A DNA stretch of 64,000 nucleotides from Jackrogersella multiformis (taxonomy: Eukaryota; Ascomycota; Sordariomycetes; Xylariales; Hypoxylaceae), in the NCBI GenBank assembly GCA_902806575.1, contig CADCXD010000018.1, forward strand, positions 3,472,001-3,536,000, written 5' to 3'. Below are positions 45,926 through 57,292 of the stretch, in pieces. A program made the position numbers and the translations under genes. Every line of letters begins with the position of its first letter. The first letter of the stretch is position 1. The notes below the pieces were generated by a model. That model had not been told where the DNA came from. It made no database searches and saw nothing but the letters and a program-made list of their open reading frames with translations.

Positions 45926-47920
45926 ATGAGTTCATCATCACTCGTCATCAGCCTTGGAATCGGCCTCGCTTTCGTATACCTCGCCATCAAACTCTTAGGG
46001 TTATCAAATGTCGATCATCCCCCTCTACCACCGGGTCCCAAGGGCGTGCCTTTCCTTGGGAACGTGAACGACTTGCCCAAGCCGGGTGTGCTTGAGGCTT
46101 TCCACTGGTTGAAACATAAAGAGCTCTATGGTTAGTCACGCAGAAAATCCTTCCGTCAATACAATTTTGACTTGGCGAGCTTCATACTGATATGTCGTAC
46201 TACTTGTCGTCGACAGGCCCAATCAGCTCTGTAACGGTGATGGGCCAGACCATAGTAATTCTTAACGACTCGCAGCTTGCATTCGAACTGTTGGAGAAGC
46301 GCTCGGCAAAGCATTCGTCTAGACCCCGACAGATTTTCGCCGGTGAAATGTATGTCTATCAGGTTCAGCAATGGTCGATGTATTATATGGAAAGGGGCTA
46401 ACGGATTTCTGCAGGGTCGGCTGGGAAAAGGCGCTTGGATTAGCTCAGTATAATGATCGTTTCCGGACTCACCGCAAGAACATGGGCCGCATCATCGGTA
46501 CCAAGGTGGTTGCTTCTCAATTCAATACGTTACAGGAAGCCGAAGTAGGCCACTTTTTGCTTCACCTTCTGGATAAACCGGAAAGTTTCATCGATCATCT
46601 CAGAAAGTTAGTTTCTTGTTTCCCAAAACGGCCAAAGGGATCGAATAGGCAAGGAAATGTTCCACACTAATTCGTTTATCAAGGGAAGCGGGCGCCATCA
46701 TATTAAAGATTGCCTACGGCTACACGGCGGAGTCTCAACGGCCCGATCCGTTAGTCGACTTGGCTGGTGACGCTATGGATAAGTTTGGCCGTGCCGCAGT
46801 TCCCGGGGCTTTCTTGGTGGATGTGCTTCCCTTTTGTAAGTGTTCCGATGAATGGACGGACAACTACCTATGTGAATAGTACAATCTGACTACTCGTAGT
46901 AAGACAGCTCCCGGATTGGATTCCCGGAACAGGGTTCAAACGATTGGCCCATCAGTGGGGAGCTGAGCTCACAGACGTAGTTGAGAAGCCTTATGCGTTC
47001 GTCAAGCATCAGATGGCTCAGGGAGTGAATGAGACATCGTTTTTATCCCGTCTATTGGAAGCCGGTAGCTTGGACCCGGAAGAGCAGCTCACGAATAAGT
47101 GGACGACCATGTCTCTATATACGGCTGGAGCGGATACTGTGAGTCCCTTTCTCCCCCTCATCCAAGTTGAGGCGCGTACTAATATAGGATAGACCGTGTC
47201 GTCCATATCCTGTTTCTTCTTAGCCATGACCGTCTATCCGGAGGTCCAGCGAAAGGCCCAGGAAGAGATTGATCGAGTTGTGGGACAAAATCGGCTACCT
47301 AATATGACGGATCGGGAACATTTGCCATATATCGAGGCCGTTGTCAGAGAAGTTCTCCGTTGGCATCCTGTCGGACCAATGGGTCTCCCGCATACGAGCA
47401 TCGAAGATGACGTCTGCCAGGGGTATTTCATTCCGAAGGGGTCCATGTTACTCGCAAATGTTTGGTGAGTATACTCAAAATCTGTGAAATATTCACTATC
47501 AGCCCCGTCTGACAGTTTACTAGGTACTTCACACACGACCCAAACCTATACCATGATCCTATGGCTTTCAAGCCCGAACGTTTCTTGGCGACGGACGGAC
47601 ACAAACCGGAACAGGATCCACGTATGTTCGTGTTCGGGTTTGGACGGCGGATATGCCCGGGGCGCTACTTAGCGGACAACGCTCTGTATCTCAATATCGT
47701 GCAGTCCCTAGCAGTGTTTAACATCACTAAGAGCATAGAGAATGGAAAGGAGGTTGTGCCTACCATCAAATTCGAGCCGGGTGTGATTAGTCATCCCGTG
47801 CCATATAGGAACGACATCACACCAAGGTCCCCTCAGCACGAGAAACTAATCAGGTCAATCGAGGATATATATCCATGGCAGGAGAGCGATAGCAAGATTC
47901 TAGCCAGCATAACCGAATAG
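45926..47920 (+). CDS. Cytochrome P450 monooxygenase
   Basis: About seven exons from ATG 45926. An N-terminal membrane anchor (VISLGIGLAFVYLAIKLLGL) and the hinge PPLPPGPKGVPFLGN mark a microsomal class II enzyme, which takes electrons from NADPH-P450 reductase at the ER. Helix C contains WEKALGLAQYNDRFRTHRKN. The I-helix reads SLYTAGADT|TVSSISCFF, with the oxygen-activating AGADTT intact across an intron. The K-helix ExxR is REVLRWHP, followed by FKPERF and the haem loop FGFGRRICPGRYLAD with its cysteine ligand. The layout resembles fungal P450s annotated as O-methylsterigmatocystin oxidoreductase-like, but substrate is unknown. It lies 0.7 kb upstream of the esterase gene in the same direction. 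All catalytic motifs are present. Confidence 0.92.
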
Positions 47921-48635
47921 ATCTAACCACCAGGGTTTAATGCGAAGAATATGATAAGATCGCATTGTGTGGTAGATAATAGCTCAAGGGGATTGAGATT
48001 ATTTAGAAGTCTAACCCTACAGGAGGAAGGAAATGTTGAGAGTAAACTTGAAACTACACTCGAAGGAGTTAAGGGGATATATGAGGGTGATATAAGATGA
48101 CGGCTTTAGTGTTAGGTATCTGTGACAACGTGAGGGTAAAATTGGCGAACATACCACCCGCTGCATAGTGTACATGATGGAAATTAGAATAAGAGATTTA
48201 AGAACAAGTGTAGTGTACCTATCTTCGGCACTTATAGAACCCAGCTCGAAGGAAATTAACCAATCAAGTTTATTTCCCAATGCCGATTCCTTTGCTGATG
48301 CCATCCATATTCTTAGCCCGGGCTCCGCCCATTGCTTGCGGCTTAACGTCATCCCGTCGTCCATCTGTGCAGGACCGGAATAACATTTTGAGGGCCATAA
48401 TTCGGAGGCGGTGGGATTCTAATCGTCGAACCCTCCTCAGCTTTGATTATCCCGGAGTTGTCAATGGTGTAGTTCGAGCGCTGATCTTACGTTAGCCCGA
48501 CATATTCGCAATAAACGGAATAGGCAAAAATGTATTTATGTAAATACCTAGAGGTATATAATCAATGCCAATGGCTCGACTTTCAGATGAAGAAAACCCA
48601 TCAGACGACACCGACCATACATATTCTCCTCGACG
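47921..48635. other. Intergenic spacer, likely esterase promoter
   Basis: 0.7 kb with short overlapping frames on both strands and no recognisable protein. It holds the P450 3' end and the promoter of the tannase-type gene. Confidence 0.5.
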
Positions 48636-50288
48636 ATGCATCTACTAAAGAGTCTACCGTTGTTTCCTATTCTCGCTTTGGCGAACCGGGCAAGTTGTTC
48701 CCAGACAGGCTCAGCATGTTCTCTTGAAAATCTAGCCCATCAACTATCCTTGATTAAAAGTCCCTTATCCTACAATGCAACAATATTGTCTGCTGTCCCT
48801 GTTCAGACCAATGGGAGTTATGGCGACCCCATCCCCCCTCAGGGGCTCCCACCACTGTTTTCGACTGGCCTGCCGGACCTCTGCGCCGTCCAAGTTAACG
48901 TAACTTCGTCGGAGTCATCATCATACATATTCGCCTTGTTTCTACCGTCGAAATGGAACTCAAGATTCCTCGCCGTCGGTGGAGGCGGAACAGGCGGATA
49001 TATCAACTACCTCGACATGGGCGCGGGAACGCATTATGGATTCGCCACGATGTCAACAGACAATGGCCACAAGTCGTCTCCCTACGATGTCACATGGACT
49101 TACCAGAACCCAGAGAAGGAAATCGATTGGGGCTGGCGTGCTATGCACGGATCGGTGGGGCTCGCAAAGCAATTGATCAAGACCTACTACGGTAGAGATG
49201 CACAATACTCCTATTATACGGGCTGCTCGACCGGCGGCCGCCAAGGACTCAAGGAAGCACAGGTTGATGCTGGTAGTTTTGACGGCATGCTCATCGGTGC
49301 GCCAGCCTGGTGGGTTACTCATCTGGTAAATTGGTTCACTATGATCCAACAGGATTATTATCCGGCGAACAGCTCGATGAATATCTCTCCGGAACTATTC
49401 CCACTAGTAGCTCAAACCGTTATGGATCAATGTGATGGCGTCGACGGTGTCCACGATGGTATCGTTAGCACTCCGGAGAACTGCCGTCCGGTCTTCGAAG
49501 TATTGAACTGCAACAACTCTGGGGCGAACTTATCTGCGTGCCTCACATCTTCGCAACTCGACATGCTGGAAGAGCTCTACGCCGACTGGTACGTCGGATC
49601 AGAGCTCGCATTCCCAGGCCTTGAGCTCTCTTCGGAGCTAGGGTGGTCAAGCAACGTACTCCCTCCCCAGCCACTCTCATTTGGTTTCGATTTCCTCAGA
49701 TACGGAATAGTCGAGGACCTAGAGTGGCCACTATCCGCGTATAATGACAGCATCTACCAGTACACGAAGACCCTAGACATCGTGAACGAGTTCGACGCAA
49801 ACAAATTTGACATGTCGCAGTTCCGAGATCAGGGCGGCAAGATTCTGATGTACCACGGACTGTCTGACCCCTTAATCGTCACGCGAGGCTCGAAATATTT
49901 CTACGAACAAGTCAAATTGGCGACGGGGGTGTCGCACCCCATCACCGACTGGTTCCGACTTTTCTTCATCCCGGGACTGATGCACTGCTCTGGTACTTCT
50001 GTTGATGCCCCATGGTACATAAACGGTGCGGGTCAGGTTTGGGGTTTAGGATCCAATTTGTACTCGGTACCCGGGTTTCAAGATTCGAAGCATGACGCCT
50101 TGCTTGCGTTGATGGACTGGGTTGAGGGCGGAAAGGCGGTCGATCAGATAATTGCGACGACATGGCATGGACAAAAGGATCCAAGCTCCGGAGTATTGAA
50201 GCAGCGCCCTCTTTGCCCCTATCCGAAGAATGCGGTGTACGACGGAGTCGGCGATGTGAACCAAGCACAAAGTTGGAATTGTGAATAA
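48636..50288 (+). CDS. Secreted tannase/feruloyl esterase family protein
   Basis: An intronless gene for 550 residues. A signal peptide (MHLLKSLPLFPILALANRASC) indicates secretion. The family hydrolyses ester bonds in gallotannins or feruloylated plant cell-wall polysaccharides. Visible features are FALFLPSKWNSRFLAVGGGG, TGGYINYLDM, the nucleophile loop YYTGCSTGGRQGLKEAQ (serine in GCSTGG), GAPAWWVTHLVNW, a Ca-binding type insertion CDGVDGVHDGIVSTPENC, the acid loop YHGLSDPLIV (Asp) and the catalytic-histidine loop PGLMHCSGT. The cysteines around the serine and histidine are consistent with the disulfide that joins the active-site residues in this family. Tannase and feruloyl esterase cannot be told apart here. 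Many N-glycosylation sequons support export. Confidence 0.93.
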   Translation: MHLLKSLPLFPILALANRASCSQTGSACSLENLAHQLSLIKSPLSYNATILSAVPVQTNGSYGDPIPPQGLPPLFSTGLPDLCAVQVNVTSSESSSYIFALFLPSKWNSRFLAVGGGGTGGYINYLDMGAGTHYGFATMSTDNGHKSSPYDVTWTYQNPEKEIDWGWRAMHGSVGLAKQLIKTYYGRDAQYSYYTGCSTGGRQGLKEAQVDAGSFDGMLIGAPAWWVTHLVNWFTMIQQDYYPANSSMNISPELFPLVAQTVMDQCDGVDGVHDGIVSTPENCRPVFEVLNCNNSGANLSACLTSSQLDMLEELYADWYVGSELAFPGLELSSELGWSSNVLPPQPLSFGFDFLRYGIVEDLEWPLSAYNDSIYQYTKTLDIVNEFDANKFDMSQFRDQGGKILMYHGLSDPLIVTRGSKYFYEQVKLATGVSHPITDWFRLFFIPGLMHCSGTSVDAPWYINGAGQVWGLGSNLYSVPGFQDSKHDALLALMDWVEGGKAVDQIIATTWHGQKDPSSGVLKQRPLCPYPKNAVYDGVGDVNQAQSWNCE

Positions 50289-51690
50289 CCTCGAGTCTGC
50301 TTTATTCACTTCGGGAGTTAATTAGATTCTCGAGAACGAGATGGACTCTAGGGTCTGTAGCTTATTCAATTCGTATGTTTAATAGTTTAGATATTATTAG
50401 ATTAAGGAAATTATCACGTTAACATAGATATATGTCCGGTGACGGATGGCTAGCCATATGCATTATTTCCGCCAAGCCATTAAAACACCACAGTGAATCG
50501 CACGATACAAACTGTGCCATATAGCAGTCCACTATAATATGGGGAGTAAAGCGCTGTAAGGCGCTATAATTATAGGGTTATTTCTTAACCCTAACCCTAA
50601 CCCTGTACATATAGCCCCCCACCTTAAGTAGTTGGCGCCCACGTACGTAACTTACACTTACTTAAGAAGAACAAGAACAAGAATAACACCAAGAATTATC
50701 GCGAGTTTTGTTTTTACTGTTTTGTCTGTTTTACCGGTACCCTGTCAAACCAACATAATATAACTCCAAAAGTGACGTACCTTACATTAAGTGTAAAGTT
50801 GATTTATAAATGTTTCGAGATTACCTTTTTTGGCTTGCGTGGAGATTGGTTTTTGGAATAGCTGCCAACAACTGCGCACCACCTGTACACTTATTTTATA
50901 GGCAAGACTTATTTCGGCACACCTGTTATAGCGGCGTCACAACCGTCGTTGAGTCTTTACTGGATAGTGACGGTACCCTTGACACTGGTTATCGTGCTTG
51001 CGTGGCTATTCTCCTTCTGGGCCGTGACCAAATTTCTCCCACTTCGTAGAGGAAACTTGGTATAATGTACCTAGGTTAAGACCTTTATTACTGTATTTTC
51101 TGGTTGTTGGACTTAGGTTATTTCCCAAGTCCATATCGTCCACCGTGTCACAACATTTAGTCCCCGAGAGAATCGCGAATAAGTGGGCGCTGCAGTACTC
51201 GCCTTTTCGATTAAGGAAACAACGGCAGGAAACCCTCATAGCGACGGAAGAGTGATGACTTCCTACTACTTGCTTTTCGGGAGGATTCTGGGAGTTTTGG
51301 CGTAGGGTGAAGTTTCACGAGACTACAATTCTATTAACCTAGTCACTTACATGGTAAGAGTAGGTAAGTAACTAGGCGAAGTCATTGAATAAATATTTAA
51401 TAGAGCATTGAAAGATCTAATAAATGCTAGGGCTATTATTACCTAATGGTTCAACTAATAATCGACCGGGTAACAAAGAGTGAGATGTTTATAAGTACCT
51501 ACCTAATAAACAAAGCAGTTGTTAACCCAAAGCCTTTCAACAATCTATATAGCCTAATTCGTTACCTAAATGTGTACCTGAACACTAAGTTTGATTTAAA
51601 TTGTTTATAAACAATAGGGCTGATTTCTTCTCGTGGTACTAACATAAAGCTAGTACATACCTATCTCGTGAGCGTTTATTATTTGAAAAA
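50289..51690. other. AT-rich spacer with left interstitial telomere repeat
   Basis: About 1.4 kb without a supported gene. It contains a short telomere-type array at 50586-50604. An open frame at 50810-51049 has no recognisable features. From 51,340 to 51,690 the sequence is very AT-rich. Confidence 0.55.
50574..50604. repeat. Interstitial telomere-like repeat (CCCTAA) with inverted unit
   Basis: Three CCCTAA-type units (TAACCCTAACCCTAACCCT, 50586-50604) are preceded by an inverted AGGGTTA at 50574-50580 across a few bases. TTAGGG is the telomere repeat of filamentous ascomycetes, so this is an interstitial telomere sequence. Confidence 0.85.
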
Positions 51691-52644
51691 ATGTATACCA
51701 AAGTCAGAAAAGACATAACCGGTAGTATATTAGGCAAAATTCCAATCAAAATGAGTGAGTCTAACCAAAACCAGTCTTCACGTGGCAACAGAGCCCGGTC
51801 ACCTTTGATCCGACAAATTGGAGATATCTCTCTTGATTTATCTCAGTTTGATGGCCGAGATGATATGAGGGAGGGGGATATTTGGGGACATTTCTTCAGG
51901 ATGTTTCAAGAACATAGAGAGGGGAACCAAAGCAGAAACAACCAGTTGCAAGACGCCTCTGGATCCCAGCAAAATGTGACAACTGTCCCATCTCCCCAGA
52001 GAACACCAGGCCCAAGAACATCAAGCCCCGAACGAGCTGGACCATCGTCGTTCATCCGGGATTTTATGGAGTCAAATTTGCAGTCTAACTATCATGGTAC
52101 TGGGTTTCCAGATAACGAGTCCTATTTCCCGTTACCTATAGTCGCCTTTCTAATGAATAACCCGAAGGATCTCGTATGTCCGATTTGCCATGACACGGGT
52201 CTCGAAATGACCGAGTCGGCGGATCAGCCTCAAGATAAGACACCCGCGATTTTACCTTGTGGGCACGTATTTTGCCATAATTGTTTGGGGACTTGGCTCT
52301 CGGAGAATCCAAACTGTCCAGTATGTCGACAGGAAATGATATATGGTGATTGTGGTCACACAGTTGAGTCTTATCCGATAACCTATGATTCTATTACCTG
52401 TATACCAAAGACTCTTCCTAATGGAGGCTCGATTCCCCGCAACTGCTGGAAATGTGACGAGAGGATGCATAGGCAGGACGCAGTTAAGATGCTACAGGGA
52501 ATCGTAGATTCGCTCTGTCATGTCTGGAATACCAGTGTTGACCATGACCCGGAGCAAGCCTCAAGATTCATGATTGGGGTGGAAAATGCATTAGAACGGA
52601 TTTCTGGAGAATACGAGAGTAAGTTAGTGGAAAAAAGGTGGTAA
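51691..52644 (+). CDS. RING-finger protein, probable E3 ubiquitin ligase
   Basis: Single exon, 317 residues from ATG 51691; a second in-frame ATG at 51751 (MSESNQNQ) is an equally good start. The N-terminal half is Ser/Pro/Gln-rich and likely disordered. A RING domain follows: LVCPICHDTGLEMTESADQP, then ILPCGHVFCHNCLGTWL and NPNCPVCRQEM, with the C-x2-C, C-x-H-x2-C-x2-C and C-x2-C ligands in order. Directly after it is a second Cys/His cluster (GDCGHTVESYPITYD, NCWKCDERMHRQ) and an alpha-helical C-terminus. RING domains recruit E2 enzymes; the target is unknown. Codon use is AT-richer than in the conserved genes of this window. It lies between the two telomere-repeat tracts. Confidence 0.82.
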   Translation: MYTKVRKDITGSILGKIPIKMSESNQNQSSRGNRARSPLIRQIGDISLDLSQFDGRDDMREGDIWGHFFRMFQEHREGNQSRNNQLQDASGSQQNVTTVPSPQRTPGPRTSSPERAGPSSFIRDFMESNLQSNYHGTGFPDNESYFPLPIVAFLMNNPKDLVCPICHDTGLEMTESADQPQDKTPAILPCGHVFCHNCLGTWLSENPNCPVCRQEMIYGDCGHTVESYPITYDSITCIPKTLPNGGSIPRNCWKCDERMHRQDAVKMLQGIVDSLCHVWNTSVDHDPEQASRFMIGVENALERISGEYESKLVEKRW

Positions 52645-53073
52645 GTAGAATTTTCTGTGTGAAAGTCTTTCGAGGCTTTTTCATTAGGCCTTTCCTATTT
52701 CTACCTAGCTAATAGAATAATTAATTAAATTAAAGACGTATATTCGTCGTGATTTAATAGATATTTAACCTACATTGGTTGTACTCGTTTTGCAATGACA
52801 CAAATTATCTAAAACCTTAGAAATACCTGTGATGGTGGATTAAAGCTATTTAAGTACCTAGGTAGATACTAGGTTAAGAAGATTATGATTACTAATTGAA
52901 ATTCCTTACGTAAAAGGGGTAGTTAAAGGGGGCTTTCTATAAGTGAGCTCTAACATAAGATCTAAGAGCTCAATCGGCTAGTTAAATAAACATATAAAAA
53001 TCAGATCACTAGGACTAATGTACATAGAATTTCGTCTTATACAGAGAAATACCTATTCCTATTGTTAAATTCC
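52645..53073. other. AT-rich convergent spacer
   Basis: About 430 very AT-rich bases between the RING gene and the converging receptor gene, with a TACCTAGGTAG motif at 52856. No gene is supported. Confidence 0.6.
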
Positions 53074-54533
53074 TTAATCAACATTCCAACTCTTTGTAAC
53101 ATTAATTGCGCTATAAGGCTCGACTTTCTCCCCAAGTCTTGTCATCTCCAAAGCTTCGTCGCCACTCTTGGAGTTGGCAAAATCCACTTGCGCAAAGCTT
53201 CTGCCTGTCTGTTGTGTCCATACAAATTCTTCACTGGCACGATTCGCAATTGTGGTGTTCAAGGGATACAGTTTATCGAGTTGCCTTTGGAGACGAGCAC
53301 TCTCTAAGTCATACTCCACGGAAAAGGTTTCTCTCCTATCACTTGTAGAGCCGAGCTTTACAGAGAAAGGGTTGGGATTAAGGTACCTTGAAGAGAAATT
53401 GTTATAGAGCCCCTTTAACCCTTTGTCATTGGAGCTAAATGTTGATTTTATCCTTCCAGTGAAGGATGTTAAAAGGGGCTGCATGGTTGGAAGGCATGCA
53501 CATATTATAGACAGGTTTGCTTCCAATGCTCCGAGGAGGCATGCAACACCGCCGTACTCGGTGAAATGAGTGACCATCCACTCCTCTCGGGTATTGTATA
53601 CAAGGCGAGTCACGGAGATACCGCAAATCCTGTTTTAATCTATCAACGTACTACATATAATATTATTGGAGACAGATCTGAGACTTACAGGATGCCGATG
53701 GTGAAAAGGATTGTCAGGCCAATCTTTTTACTTATTTTTAGCGAGAGGGTCCACACAACCGGCACAGGAAGCAAGAGTATCAGACAATCTAGAATGACAC
53801 CGATGGCTCCCTGTGCAACGTAAAAATGCGACGTGTTAATACATTGGTAGTCCGGATACGATATTTTGTCCCAGTTGGCTTGGAATGGCCTACAGCTTGC
53901 TAGCGAGGCGATACCAAAGCTGAGTCCGTAACCAGAAGTCACTCCCATTAGGATATACGCCGCAATTCGAAAGCCTTTGTGGGTAGAGAAAACAGAAAGA
54001 AGGAAGTCAAGAATCGATATTTTGACAAATGTCACTGCGAGTGATCCGCAGACATCAGCAACCAAGAATTGCTGCGGCGTAAGTTAGAAAGTGTCTAGAA
54101 AAGGGCGAAGAGGAAGCTCAAATATTACAAGATACCTTAGTTGAGAATAACAGCTCTGCTGGGGAAACATGTATAACCTTCTGGCCAATCCCTCCCAATG
54201 TGATGGAATAATTTTCACTAACGACGAGGCCAAACGTAAATAACTAGGTAGATATAATAATTAGCCACGTACCCGAAGACATGGATATTATAAACTTTTA
54301 CTCACCCACGAAGCCACGATCATATAATCACAGAGTCTGAACTTGACCCGTCGGAGATAACGCGCCCAAAATCTCAGGATAACTGCGAAAAAGGAGAGAG
54401 CGAGGCCACAACTGTTGACCAGGAGAACCGCTGTAGGAAATTTCATATCCGTAGAGTAAGGCGCCATTTTGGAGATGAAGTCTATGCATATATCAATGAG
54501 AAGATAAACGTAGAAGGCAGCTGTTTCAGGCAT
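53074..54533 (-). CDS. Seven-helix integral membrane protein of the fungal rhodopsin/PTH11-like group
   Basis: Four exons (54533-54306, 54243-54136, 54071-53689, 53629-53074) splice in frame to 424 residues. Helices include AVLLVNSCGLALSFFAVILR, FLVADVCGSLAVTFVKISIL, DFLLS, AAYILMGVTSGYGLSFGIAS and GVILDCLILLLPVPVVWTLS. Family landmarks are FWARYLRRVKF at the end of helix 1-2, CRPFQANWD, CINTSHFYVAQGAIGVILDC and LLPVPVVWTL, then GISVTRLVYNTREEWMVTHF. The cytosolic tail is long, charged and contains the DLESARLQRQLDKLYPL segment. Members are often called SAT4 family or PTH11-like receptors and may sense host or nutrient cues, though most are untested. There is no CFEM domain at the N-terminus. 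The methionine at 54465 is an alternative start. Confidence 0.85.
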
Positions 54534-55218
54534 CGAGAATAATAACCTAGTAGGTGGGAGCCTCGTTTAAGAAGTATTAGATCCTCCCTAGTTATCCCGT
54601 AGAGCTTCCGTAACCTCGGAGCCGACTGAGGCATGTCTTTAGGCCGCATAGAGCGGACCGCGGCGATAGTTCCGTTATTCCTACTGCAACAAACGCAGCA
54701 TTATCGTAGTAGGGTCGCATGAAAAGAGTCAATAAATCGCGGAATGGAAGTGATCCGCTGGATGTGCTGCATCTGACATAAAATGCAGATTTATATCATT
54801 TTTTGCATTTTATTTATTTGGTTCCATACGTATTTGGGTAGCATTGGAATTCTTATCCGTGATCCTCCTGATAAACGTGATAATGTGAGTGTGAGGCAAC
54901 CCTATCTCTCCGGGCGTACATAACAAGGCTCCCCCTATTGCTAATTACCTTTTGGTACTGGTATATGGGAAAGGAGTTACATTTATGAGAGCATTAGTCC
55001 TACATGTAGGTCCAGCGTTTATTTATACAGTTACACGACATGATATAAACATACAGATTCATGATTTCGTTTCCTTGAGGTGTACAGTAAGCAAGACTTG
55101 CATGTCATATGTCGTTTTGTCACCTACATGAGTTTTCATACAATAATTCTCCTCATTTCGTTTCACATTCAGCCTCCCAATTTACACATTCTGTTGAGTC
55201 CATGTCTAGTCTGGAACG
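54534..55218. promoter_or_regulatory. Divergent upstream region of receptor and methyltransferase genes
   Basis: 0.69 kb between the two start codons, AT-rich, no supported gene. It is the only place for both promoters. A direct element could not be assigned. Confidence 0.4.
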
Positions 55219-56298
55219 ATGCAGAAAGAAGCATACATACTCGATCGCGATTTTTCGGCTAATGCTAGGTTTGACCCCTTTACATGTCCTGGTACCAGCG
55301 CGATCTCTAGTGTCCTAGATTAACGAGACAACTAGGTTGAATCTGCAATACTTCCTCTGGAAAGATGGGGGTTTCTCTCTACACCCTAACATACCGGCGA
55401 ATGGTGAGAACCTACGAGTAGCAGAGATTGGCGTGGGTACTGGGTATTATTGTCCTCCACTACTACGTGATCCAACTAATTACCGTACTGAAACATGTTC
55501 TGTAGGATCTGGCTGGTCGATCTCGCGCGATATATTCCCCCGTCTGCTCATATCGACGGGTTTGATATCGATCTATCTCAGTGCTCGCCACAGGAGTGGT
55601 TGCCACCTAACGTGTCCCTGCACAAGGTTGACTGCGTGGCACCGTTGCCTAAACACTTGCTTGAGCAATATGACATTGTTCATATCCAACTCTTTCACCT
55701 AGCAGTGCATAACAATGATCCCGCACCCATTATCCGGAACCTCATTGGACTGCTCAGTACGTCTTTGTTAAAACAATCCTCGGCGTGAGTAGGTACTTAC
55801 TAAGTATCACAGAACCCGGAGGCTGGATCTCCTGGGGAGAAATTGATTATAGTAGCTGGAAGATCACGAGGACAGAAGAAGGCAAAGATGTTGAAGATAA
55901 CTTGACCTCACTACTGGCTACGATAGGGTCATTAGGAGGAACAAGGCCAAACTGGACAGCTGATGAGTGAGCTTCACAAACCCCTGACATAATGAGGCTG
56001 ATTTACATGAAATTGACTCCGTGATAGCTGGCCAACTAGATTGCCTAAGTTCTTCGAGGACTACGGACTCATAAACATCGCAACCAATAATCGACCGTTC
56101 CCGTCAGAACTATTACTTTTTCAGCTGGACACGGCATTGATGGCATGCGAAGAAGTGAGTTACAAGGCCTTGGATCCAATGGGTATTGGTTCTGGAGATC
56201 GCTGTAGAGCTTTGATTTCAGGGGTTCATCAGAATAGGCAGAAGCTTGCTTATAATGTAGGGCGATTAACTGTTGTGGGACAGCGGCCTTTCAAATGA
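55219..56298 (+). CDS. UMTA-type SAM-dependent methyltransferase
   Basis: Five exons (55219-55268, 55336-55443, 55506-55756, 55813-55966, 56028-56298) sum to 834 bases, exactly 277 codons plus stop. Exon 1 starts MQKEAYILDRDFSANAR and continues LNLQYFLWKDGGFSLHPNIP across the intron. The SAM-binding motif I is VAEIGVGTG|IWLVDLARYI, again across an intron, then the acidic motif II HIDGFDIDLSQCSPQEWLPP, motif post-II YDIVHIQLFHLAVHNNDPAP and LLKPGGWISWGEIDY. This layout is typical of fungal UMTA methyltransferases that occur in secondary-metabolite clusters. The exact substrate is unknown. At 277 residues it is on the short side. I read the gene as intact; the apparent breaks between open segments are all explained by GT-AG introns of 50-70 bases. 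Confidence 0.87.
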
Positions 56299-56459
56299 AG
56301 GACAGTGATAAACAGTAAGCATTGGAAGCCATAGAGAAAGATTGAGACATTGGAATAGTAAACTGTTTTCAGATATTGCAGATAGAAGGGATATTGATTA
56401 GATCTTGAGCGCTAGTCGACCAAGCCGTTAATGTGAATCTCTATATACCTAAGTCAAGC

Positions 56460-57292
56460 TCATCCAGAAGACTCCCTGGTGAGCGTTTGAGCAGTCCACT
56501 CAGGTCTACTAATGAATGGGGAGTGACCAGTATCAACATGAATTATTTTATCAATCTTATGCGGTCCACTTGCTTTAGCAGTATCAAGAAGATATTGCGC
56601 GGCAACCACAGTACTCGGTCTGTCCGCTGTGCATAGGATGTAGGTAGTTGATATATAACGCCAGGCAGCATATTCGGTAGTGCTCCAATAAGATCCAAAA
56701 CTCTGCGGGCGCAGGTCTTTGGCGAGTTCGGCAACCATTTTGTTGGTCAGATCTTGATAAAACATGTCTTTCGCGTCTTCAGGTAGGATAGTGATGATGC
56801 CAGCCTAAAATGCAGAAACTTTGTTAGAATATCACGATGCATAATACAAGGGAAGCGGCTAAATCAGGTATATCTTACATCTAAATCAGTCTTCATTTCT
56901 GGAACCATGTTGTCGCGGGTACCATGTGGAGAGTGCTGGAAACCCTCTGGCACAAGAAATGCCGCGATGTAAATCAGTCTTACGACCCCGCCCTTCAGCC
57001 CCTTTGATCTACATGCCTGCTTGTCAAGGCCCTCTAAGGCGGTACCAGCAGTCATGCCACTAAAACTGTGGGCAACGACAACGACATCGTGTTCCTGGAC
57101 GAGATCGGAAACAGTCTTCCGAATGGTTTCGATATCTTCGGACCAGTCGGGCGTTGGCGGGGTAGAACCGGTCGAAGGCAACGCGGGCGCAATGCTGCGG
57201 TAGCCTGCCTTGTCAAGTTCGGAGATAAGACTATTCCAACATCGAGGACTATGCCACGCGCCGTGGAGAAGGACAAATACTGGCTTGGACAT
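56460..57292 (-). CDS. Alpha/beta hydrolase
   Basis: Two exons (57292-56879 and 56804-56460) give 252 residues. The start MSKPVFVLLHGAWHSPRCWN has the oxyanion-hole HGAWH motif. The nucleophile loop is VVVVAHSFSGMTAG (serine in AHSFSG, a variant of GxSxG), and the C-terminal catalytic histidine is HVDTGHSPFISRP. A middle cap region includes LIYIAAFLVPEGF. This is the small class of fungal hydrolases, often listed as AB_hydrolase_1 or 6, which are of diverse esterase or hydrolytic function; the substrate is not known. It converges with the methyltransferase (162 bases apart). Confidence 0.85.

Noticed and set aside
55337..55702. Apparent frameshift in the methyltransferase
   Set aside because: Explained by a 62-base GT-AG intron that restores the SAM motif GVGTG|IWLVDLA in frame.
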